A DNA stretch of 12,161 nt. Origin: JAVBOD01 sp031551045. Lineage in GTDB: Bacteria > Bacteroidota > Bacteroidia > Bacteroidales > UBA932. Positions 6,853 through 12,161 of this stretch are shown here, one piece after another. The position numbers and the translations under genes are program-made. The notes under the pieces were generated by a model that ran no database searches, was not told the origin of the DNA, and saw nothing but the letters and a program-made list of their open reading frames with translations. Every line of letters starts with the position of its first letter. Position 1 is the first letter of the stretch. The DNA lies in assembly GCA_031551045.1 (NCBI GenBank), contig JAVBOD010000123.1:1-12161 (forward strand), written 5' to 3'.

Positions 6853-7905
6853 ATGGACAAAACAACGCTAACATATACGCCTGCTTCATTGGATACTACG
6901 TTCCAATGTGATATCCGTGGCTTAGACGCCCAAAAATTGTATCTTCTGAATGGTTATGCCGAAGAATCTGTCACGCCTGCTCAAAAAGGAGTGCAGATTA
7001 CGGGAAGTAAAAAGCAACAGGGGATTTCAATAACATTGAATCCCTCTACCGTGCTCGAACATCCGTTGCAACTTATCAATGTGCGGCAGGGAAATGGCTC
7101 TGCAACCATTGCTTATTCCAACATCATCGATCTGAAAGCAAAGGCACAAGCCAAATTGATTATTTGCGACCATACGTTTTCGATGGACGAATTCCATACC
7201 CAAAGTACTTTTGATATTAATTTGGCGGAAGGTGCAAATTTGGAAATATTAGTGATGCAGAACGAACATAACCAATCGCAACACCGCTCTAATTTTAACC
7301 TCTACCAGTTGGCCGGAAGCGTCTTGAATATTACGGTGATTACGTTGCATGGCGGGAAAATCGAGAATTATATTCAAACAAAACTGCAGGAAAAAGGAGC
7401 GCAATGCCATGTGAACGGTTTGTTTCTGGCCGATACCGAGCAGCATATTGCTACCGATGTGTTTATGCAGCATCTGGTCGGGAATTGTGAAAGCCGGCAG
7501 CTTTTCAAAGGAATCTTGAAGAATAAGGCCATCGGCCGTTTTCACGGACGTATTTTTGTGGCAAAGGATGCGCAAAAGACAGAGGCCTATCAGGCGAACC
7601 ATAATTTGCTACTCGACCGCACGGCCAAGATGTTTACCCAGCCGCAACTGGAGATTTATGCCGACGATGTAAAATGTTCGCACGGAGCTACGATCGGACA
7701 GTTAAATGAAGACAGTTTCTTTTACATGCGTTCGCGGGGTATCGGGCGACAGGAAGCCCTGCTTTTGCAACAACTTGGTTTTGCGAATGATGTATTAGAC
7801 AAAATCACCATAACTCCACTACGTGAACGTATTACGGAATTGGTAGAAAAACGCCTGCGGGGCGAACTATCACATTGCGAAAACTGTAGCCTTCATTGTT
7901 GTTAA
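6853..7905 (+). CDS. sufD: SufD-like Fe-S cluster assembly protein, short form
   Basis: This is a 350-residue member of the SufB/SufD family, which forms the scaffold with SufB and the ATPase SufC for building iron-sulfur clusters in the cytoplasm. The diagnostic C-terminal block is present: QPQLEIYADDVKCSHGATIG with C275 and H277, then FFYMRSRGI. The histidine corresponds to the SufD residue known to act at the SufB-SufD interface. A beta-helix-like middle precedes it. The protein ends in a cysteine-rich tail (CENCSLHCC). Full SufD proteins are usually about 420-450 residues. This one begins close to the beta-helix (LYLLNGYAEES) and lacks the N-terminal helical domain. Stops upstream rule out an in-frame extension. 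No sufB, sufC or sufS lies beside it in the window, although these are normally adjacent. SufB is less likely because the LEI-ADDV-CSHGAT pattern fits SufD better. Confidence 0.85.
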   Translation: MDKTTLTYTPASLDTTFQCDIRGLDAQKLYLLNGYAEESVTPAQKGVQITGSKKQQGISITLNPSTVLEHPLQLINVRQGNGSATIAYSNIIDLKAKAQAKLIICDHTFSMDEFHTQSTFDINLAEGANLEILVMQNEHNQSQHRSNFNLYQLAGSVLNITVITLHGGKIENYIQTKLQEKGAQCHVNGLFLADTEQHIATDVFMQHLVGNCESRQLFKGILKNKAIGRFHGRIFVAKDAQKTEAYQANHNLLLDRTAKMFTQPQLEIYADDVKCSHGATIGQLNEDSFFYMRSRGIGRQEALLLQQLGFANDVLDKITITPLRERITELVEKRLRGELSHCENCSLHCC

Positions 7906-8138
7906 ATTGTTTATTTTTTCAACATTTTTTTGTGCATATCTATTGAGGGGTGCTTAAACCTTGTTGTATCCTGCATTTGGCGTCGTTGTTAATTTCATAG
8001 TTGATAAAACAATTTGAATCCGGCCGATTATTTTTTCAAGTTGGCGTATCTTAGCATTCCCTTTTCACCCGTAAAATTTATTTATAAAAGGTGAGGGAAA
8101 TAAAGAAGTGTGTCCTATTTTTAAAATAATAGCAGATT
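7906..8138 (+). promoter_or_regulatory. Intergenic leader of nrdJ with hairpin
   Basis: This 233-bp gap has three visible features. A weak inverted repeat, TGTTG (7897-7901) with CAACA (7920-7924), is followed by seven T and could be a poor terminator for sufD. A TATCTTAG at 8047-8054 resembles the -7 element with one mismatch, but no TTG lies at the right distance. A hairpin follows: TTCCC (8057-8061) plus TCACC (8065-8069) pair with GGTGA (8090-8094) plus GGGAA (8095-8099), leaving a three-T bulge. It would lie near the start of the nrdJ transcript. No cobalamin-riboswitch B12 box or clear NrdR box was seen. Confidence 0.35.
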
Positions 8139-10796
8139 ATGAATCTAAATCTTAATACTGCTCAAAAACCGGCGAACATTCCATTCCCATTTTTTGAGCA
8201 TAATGCTAATACTGTTACAACGAACATGAGTCCAAAAGAAAAAGAACCAGAAGTGGTAAAAGAAAAGAAAGAAACCGCAAAGCGGAAAACATACACCAAT
8301 GAGGAAGCATTGGCGGCCAGTAAAAAATATTTCAAGGACGACGATTTGGCCGCAGCGGTGTGGGTTAACAAATACGCCATGAAAGATTCTTTCGGGAATA
8401 TTTTTGAACAGTCTCCCGATGATATGCACTGGCGGTTAGCGCATGAATTCGCCCGGATTGAAAACAACTATCCGAACCCGATGAGTGCCGAAGAAATTTT
8501 TGAGTTGTTGAAAGATTTCAAATACATTGTGCCGCAAGGAGGCCCGATGACCGGTATCGGAAACGAATACCAGATAGCGTCGCTGTCAAACTGTTTTGTG
8601 ATTGGCCATAAAAATCCGGCCGACTCTTACGGCGGCATTATGCGTATTGACGAAGAACAAGTCCAGTTGATGAAGCGCCGCGGCGGCGTGGGGCACGATT
8701 TGTCGCACATCCGTCCGGGCGGAAGCCCTGTGTTGAACAGTGCGCTTACTTCCACAGGCGTGGTGCCGTTTATGGAACGCTACTCTAACTCTACGCGCGA
8801 GGTGGCGCAGGACGGCCGCCGCGGCGCGTTGATGTTGAGCATCTCTATCAAACATCCCGACTCGGAACATTTTATTGATGCGAAAATGACGCAGGGTAAA
8901 GTAACAGGCGCCAACGTATCCGTAAAAATCGACGATGAATTTATGCGCAGCGCCTTGTTCGGAAAAGCATATACGCAACAATATCCGATAAATGCGAAAA
9001 ATCCGAAATACAAACAAGAAATCGATGCACAGGCTTTGTGGAAAAAAATTATCCACAACGCTTGGAAATCGGCCGAACCGGGCGTGTTGTTTTGGGATAC
9101 CATTATCCGCGAGTCGGTAGCCGACTGTTATGCCGACTTGGGTTTTACCACCGTAAGCACCAATCCTTGCGGCGAAATTCCCTTGTGTCCCTACGATAGT
9201 TGCCGTTTGATTGCTATCAATCTTTACGGTTATGTAAATAATCCCTTTACCAAAGAAGCTTCGTTTGACAAGGAATTGTTCAAACAACACGTGGCAAAAG
9301 CCATGCACATGATGGACGATTTAATTGAACTGGAGCTCGAGAAAATTGATGGTATTATTGCAAAAATCGATGCCGACCCCGAAGATGCCGACGTAAGACG
9401 CGTAGAACGCGAACTGTGGTTGAAGATTAAAGAAAAAGCAATTCAAGGACGCCGCACCGGCTTGGGTATCACGGCCGAAGGCGATATGCTGGCAGCATTA
9501 GGTTTGCGTTATGGCACCGACGAAGCCATTAATTTCTCGGTAGATATTCAAAAAACATTGGCGGTAGAATCATATCGTGCATCGGTAAGCATGGCAAAAG
9601 ATCGCGGGCCGTTCCCCGTTTATGATGCGAAGCGCGAAGAAAATAATCCGATGATCAAACGTATCCGTAAAGAAGATGAAGAGCTGTACGACGAGATGAT
9701 ACGTTTCGGTCGCCGTAATATTTCCATGCTTACGATTGCACCTACCGGAACTACCAGTATGATGACCCAAACCACGTCGGGCATCGAGCCGGTATTTTTG
9801 CCGGTATATAAACGCCGCCGGAAAGTGAACCCGAACGATAAAAATGTGAAAGTTTCCTTTACCGACGAAGTGGGCGACACGTGGGAAGAGTACAATGTGT
9901 TCCATCATAAATTCATTACGTGGTGCGAAGCTAACGGACATTCGGAAGAGCAGGTAAAAAGCATGAACGATACGGAAATCGATGCATTGGTCGCGTCGTC
10001 GCCGTATTACAAAGCAACCTCGAACGATGTGGACTGGGTGGCCAAAGTGAAAATGCAGGGGCTGATGCAAAAATGGGTGGACCACTCCATTAGCGTAACC
10101 GTAAATTTACCGTCGAATATCAGCGAAGAAAAAGTGGGCGAAGTTTACAAAACAGCGTGGGAGAGCGGCTGTAAAGGCATCACGGTGTATCGCGAAGGTT
10201 CGCGTTCCGGTGTATTGGTTTCCAATAAAGATAAAGAGAAAAAAGAAGAAATGCCGCGCAAACGTCCCGACTCGTTGGATGCCGAAGTGATTCGCTTCCG
10301 CAACGGCAACGAACAATGGATTGCGCTGGTGGGAATGTATAACGGACAACCGTATGAAATTTTTACCGGTTTGCTCGACGAAGAAACCCGCACTATTCCG
10401 CGCTCGGTGACTATGGGGCGCATTGTGAAAGTAAAGGATAAAAACGGTTCGCGCTACGACTTTAAATATACCGACCGTTACGGATTCGAGAACACGCTGG
10501 GTGGCATTTCGCACATGTTCGACAAAGAATACTGGAACTACGCAAAACTCATTTCCGGCGTATTGCGCAACCGCATGCCCATTGTCGATGTGGTGAATCT
10601 CGTGCAAGGCTTGGAATTGGACAGCGAAACCATCAACACCTGGAAAAACGGCGTGGAACGCGCCTTGAAACGCTATATTCCCGACGGGACACAAGCCGAA
10701 GAAGGAGCTAAATGCGAAAAATGCGAATCCGATGCATTGGTGTATCAAGAGGGCTGTTTGACTTGCAAGAGCTGCGGCTTCTCGAAGTGCGGATAG
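8139..10796 (+). CDS. nrdJ: Adenosylcobalamin-dependent (class II) ribonucleotide reductase
   Basis: This enzyme reduces ribonucleotides to deoxyribonucleotides using a B12-derived radical and needs no oxygen. The protein has 885 residues. C152 (SNCFVIG) and C355 (DSCRL) fit the redox pair, and N342, C344 and E346 (NPCGE) are the active-site asparagine, thiyl-radical cysteine and glutamate. The 11-residue gap from C344 to C355 matches well-studied class II enzymes. APTGTTSMM marks the substrate phosphate loop. After the barrel comes a TSCPD-like segment (DSLDAEVIRFRNGNEQW) and a C-terminal zinc ribbon (CEKC...CLTCKSCGFSKC) that probably also carries the shuttle cysteines. The first 45 residues are a poorly conserved, lysine- and glutamate-rich extension. 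ATG 8226 (MSPKEKE) is a possible alternative start. The stop lies inside the left arm of an inverted repeat, and a strong terminator follows 60 bp later. Confidence 0.95.
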   Translation: MNLNLNTAQKPANIPFPFFEHNANTVTTNMSPKEKEPEVVKEKKETAKRKTYTNEEALAASKKYFKDDDLAAAVWVNKYAMKDSFGNIFEQSPDDMHWRLAHEFARIENNYPNPMSAEEIFELLKDFKYIVPQGGPMTGIGNEYQIASLSNCFVIGHKNPADSYGGIMRIDEEQVQLMKRRGGVGHDLSHIRPGGSPVLNSALTSTGVVPFMERYSNSTREVAQDGRRGALMLSISIKHPDSEHFIDAKMTQGKVTGANVSVKIDDEFMRSALFGKAYTQQYPINAKNPKYKQEIDAQALWKKIIHNAWKSAEPGVLFWDTIIRESVADCYADLGFTTVSTNPCGEIPLCPYDSCRLIAINLYGYVNNPFTKEASFDKELFKQHVAKAMHMMDDLIELELEKIDGIIAKIDADPEDADVRRVERELWLKIKEKAIQGRRTGLGITAEGDMLAALGLRYGTDEAINFSVDIQKTLAVESYRASVSMAKDRGPFPVYDAKREENNPMIKRIRKEDEELYDEMIRFGRRNISMLTIAPTGTTSMMTQTTSGIEPVFLPVYKRRRKVNPNDKNVKVSFTDEVGDTWEEYNVFHHKFITWCEANGHSEEQVKSMNDTEIDALVASSPYYKATSNDVDWVAKVKMQGLMQKWVDHSISVTVNLPSNISEEKVGEVYKTAWESGCKGITVYREGSRSGVLVSNKDKEKKEEMPRKRPDSLDAEVIRFRNGNEQWIALVGMYNGQPYEIFTGLLDEETRTIPRSVTMGRIVKVKDKNGSRYDFKYTDRYGFENTLGGISHMFDKEYWNYAKLISGVLRNRMPIVDVVNLVQGLELDSETINTWKNGVERALKRYIPDGTQAEEGAKCEKCESDALVYQEGCLTCKSCGFSKCG

Positions 10797-10824
10797 TCCA
10801 CAGATTTCACAGATGAACACAGAT
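10793..10824 (+). repeat. Left inverted-repeat arm
   Basis: The arm starts ATAGTCCACAGATTTCAC and continues with two further ACAGAT units (ACAGATGA and ACACAGAT). It is the reverse complement of 11358-11389 with one mismatch (G at 10815 versus T). The TAG stop of nrdJ is at 10794-10796, inside this arm. Confidence 0.9.
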
Positions 10825-10859
10825 TGCTAAAGATTCTTTAATATCAGAAAAACAATGAG

Positions 10860-10910
10860 CACAGATTATAGAGCATACAATGATTATGCATCTATGGTCT
10901 GTGTTTTTTT
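10860..10910 (+). terminator. Rho-independent terminator after nrdJ
   Basis: The left arm at 10860-10877 (CACAGATTATAGAGCATA) pairs with 10885-10903 (TATGC...TCTGTG) over about 18 bp, with two G-U pairs and one bulged A. The loop is seven bases (CAATGAT) and seven T follow at 10904-10910. The base of the stem is itself an ACAGATT motif of the inverted-repeat family, so the terminator probably belongs to the GxxExxY unit. Confidence 0.85.
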
Positions 10911-10983
10911 AAGCCCGAAATAGCTTGATTGTCGATGGATAAATTTTTATACAAAGAAGACGTATAACATTATTGGCGCCGCT

Positions 10984-11307
10984 ATGGAAGTACATAACGA
11001 GTTAGGTTGTGGTTTTTTGGAAGCAGTGTATGAAGAAGCATTGGTGAAGGAATTTGAACAACGGAAAATTTCTTTTGAGCAACAGAAAAATGTACGAATA
11101 GTATATAAAGGGCAGGAGTTACGAAAATTTTATGTGGCTGATTTGGTATGTTACGATAGAATAGTGGTGGAATTAAAAGCATTATCGGCTATTACTTCCG
11201 AGCACGAGGCACAAACGTTGAATTATTTGAAAGCAACACAATGTAAAATAGGATTAATTATTAACTTTGGATCCACCAGCCTTCAATACAAACGACTTGC
11301 TTTTTAA
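10984..11307 (+). CDS. GxxExxY family protein, likely N-terminally frameshifted
   Basis: The 107-residue product carries the family signature GFLEAVY (GxxExxY) near the start. It also has a PD-(D/E)XK-like core, ADLVCYDRIVVELKA, with the acidic D and ExK, and the characteristic end NYLKATQCKIGLIINFGS. The family is named for the motif and is related to nuclease folds; its cellular role is unsettled. Members usually begin about 15-20 residues earlier with a sequence like LYKE..Y.IIGAAMEVH. Here the codons before ATG 10984 read TYNIIGAA in the same frame, but the natural start ATG at 10935 (MDKFLYKED) is in another frame and stops at TAA 10965. A small indel near 10958-10962 would join them. 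The gene may be a decaying copy, may start at the internal ATG, or may contain a sequencing error. It lies inside an inverted-repeat unit between nrdJ and ispE. Confidence 0.8.
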   Translation: MEVHNELGCGFLEAVYEEALVKEFEQRKISFEQQKNVRIVYKGQELRKFYVADLVCYDRIVVELKALSAITSEHEAQTLNYLKATQCKIGLIINFGSTSLQYKRLAF

Positions 11308-11357
11308 TTTTTTGTATTAAAAATCTCTGTTAATCTGTGGCTCGTAGCTTTTAAATT

Positions 11358-11389
11358 ATCTGTGTTAATCTGTGAAATCTGTGGACTAT
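11358..11389 (-). repeat. Right inverted-repeat arm
   Basis: Read on the minus strand it begins ATAGTCCACAGATTTCAC, matching the left arm at 31 of 32 positions. A further related motif (AATCTCTGTTAATCTGTGG) lies just inside at 11322-11340. The last two bases of the arm are the first two of the ispE ATG (11388-11390). Confidence 0.9.
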
Positions 11390-12161
11390 GGTACTCTTCC
11401 CTAACGCTAAAATAAACCTCGGCCTTCATGTCATTGAAAAACGAGCAGACGGGTTTCATAATCTGGAAACCTTGTTTTATCCCCTGTCTTTCTGCGATGT
11501 GTTGGAAATTGTACCGGCCGGGGAAACCGCGCTAAGCTTGTCGGGGCTGGAAGTAGAAGGCGATGCGGAAAATAATTTGTGTATGAAAGCCTACCGCCTG
11601 TTGCGGGAGGCTTTTGATTTACCGCCGGTGGCTATCTACCTGCACAAAGTGATTCCCACGGGCGCCGGCTTGGGCGGCGGTTCGTCCGATGCGGCCCATA
11701 TGCTGATGACGCTTAACAAACAATTCAAGTTACAGTTGACAGCCGCACAATTGCACCCGTATGCTGCGGCTTTAGGCAGCGATTGCGCATTTTTCCTGCA
11801 CCGCCAACCCATGTTGGCCACCGGGCGCGGCGAACTGTTGACGCCCTTCCCGTTGGATTTAAAAGGAAAGTATATCGTTCTGGTGAAACCTCCGGTGTTT
11901 GTGTGCACCGCGGCGGCCTACGCCGGCATTGTCCCCAAACAGCCTGTTACTTCCATAACAGAAATTCTACAACAACCGCTTGCGCAATGGAAAAACACGC
12001 TGGTAAACGACTTTGAAACCACCGTTTTTGCTAAATTCCCGGTATTGGCGCAAGCCAAGCAACAACTCTACGATGCCGGAGCCGTCTATGCTTCCATGAG
12101 CGGCAGCGGCGGCGCCCTTTTCGGAATTTTTGATGACGAAGTTGTTTGGACGAAGGCAAAA
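11388..12161 (+). CDS. ispE: 4-diphosphocytidyl-2-C-methyl-D-erythritol kinase, 3' truncated by window
   Basis: This is a GHMP-family kinase of the MEP pathway that phosphorylates the 2-hydroxyl of CDP-methylerythritol using ATP, a step to isoprenoid precursors. 258 codons are visible with no stop before the window edge, and about 10-30 more residues are expected. The first motif (PNAKINLGLHV) includes the conserved K8. The ATP-binding glycine/serine loop is GAGLGGGSSDAA at residues 92-103. The probable catalytic aspartate is D132 in GSDCAFF. The third GHMP motif SGSGGALFGIF starts at residue 238. The ATG at 11388 gives the standard N-terminus. It overlaps the right inverted-repeat arm, so the promoter and leader of ispE would lie in or be supplied by the GxxExxY unit unless transcription reads through. 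Confidence 0.93.
   Translation, partial: MVLFPNAKINLGLHVIEKRADGFHNLETLFYPLSFCDVLEIVPAGETALSLSGLEVEGDAENNLCMKAYRLLREAFDLPPVAIYLHKVIPTGAGLGGGSSDAAHMLMTLNKQFKLQLTAAQLHPYAAALGSDCAFFLHRQPMLATGRGELLTPFPLDLKGKYIVLVKPPVFVCTAAAYAGIVPKQPVTSITEILQQPLAQWKNTLVNDFETTVFAKFPVLAQAKQQLYDAGAVYASMSGSGGALFGIFDDEVVWTKAK

Larger units (their letters stand above)
10793..11389. mobile_element. GxxExxY gene unit bounded by 32-bp inverted repeats
   Basis: This 597-bp unit is bounded by inverted arms at 10793-10824 and 11358-11389, both beginning ATAGTCCACAGATTTCAC on the outward-reading strand, with 31 of 32 bases matching. Inside are a terminator, a GxxExxY-family gene and additional CACAGATT-like motifs. No transposase is encoded, so it would have to move by help from elsewhere or by its own nuclease-like protein. 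The left end overlaps the nrdJ stop and the right end overlaps the ispE start codon. No clear target-site duplication was seen beyond a possible GG. Confidence 0.5.

Noticed and set aside
7906..8138. Cobalamin riboswitch upstream of the B12-dependent reductase
   Set aside because: No GCCACTG-type B12 box or matching multi-stem layout could be found by reading the region.
8586..9308. Long open frame on the minus strand within nrdJ, and similar antisense frames in sufD and the hdr genes
   Set aside because: They lie fully inside well-identified genes, their translations show no recognisable motifs, and they have the composition expected of frames opposite real coding DNA.
10797..10830. CRISPR-like array from the repeated ACAGATT motifs
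   Set aside because: The repeats are only 7-10 bases, unevenly spaced, without spacers of constant length, and they mirror the other end of the unit as an inverted repeat.

Overview
The window looks like a chromosomal segment of a Bacteroidota bacterium, most likely an anaerobic or facultative member of the Bacteroidales. The clues are promoters close to the Bacteroides sigma consensus (TTG, about 19-21 bases, then TAnnTTTG), A-rich start regions without clear Shine-Dalgarno sites, secretion signals ending in 'SAQ' or 'LAQ', an InlB-B-like repeat lipoprotein, SufD, a B12-dependent class II ribonucleotide reductase and a GxxExxY protein. No RNA gene, CRISPR array or transposase was found.

Region 1 (1-3235) is a tight operon. 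The 3' tip of an unidentified gene is followed by an HdrA-like flavoprotein, an HdrC-like two-cluster ferredoxin protein and an HdrD-like disulfide-reductase subunit fused to a membrane domain. The spacings are 3 bp, 8 bp and an ATGA overlap. This looks like a membrane-attached heterodisulfide-reductase-type complex that could move electrons between the quinone pool and cytoplasmic carriers. Its true substrate is unknown.

Region 2 (3236-6852) is accessory and more AT-rich. A consensus-like promoter overlapped by a perfect palindrome leads into a large lipoprotein gene. The lipoprotein has a glycine-rich linker, one InlB-B-like repeat and a C-terminal segment with a JAB/JAMM-like HxH...SxxD metal motif. 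Two small secreted paralogs follow. Their bodies have diverged, but their last 27 codons and about 150 bp of downstream DNA, including a strong hairpin, are nearly identical (234/235 bp, three substitutions and one indel). This is the most unusual feature of the window.

Region 3 (6853-10796) carries housekeeping genes under separate control: a short, isolated SufD lacking the usual N-terminal helical domain, then a complete adenosylcobalamin-dependent ribonucleotide reductase with TSCPD-like and zinc-ribbon C-terminal parts. No B12 riboswitch motif was seen in its leader.

Region 4 (10793-11389) is a compact unit bounded by 32-bp inverted repeats (31/32 match) made of CACAGATT-type motifs. 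It lies exactly between the nrdJ stop codon and the ispE start codon. It holds a strong terminator and a GxxExxY-family (PD-(D/E)XK-like) gene whose N-terminus appears frameshifted. The window ends inside ispE of the MEP isoprenoid pathway.
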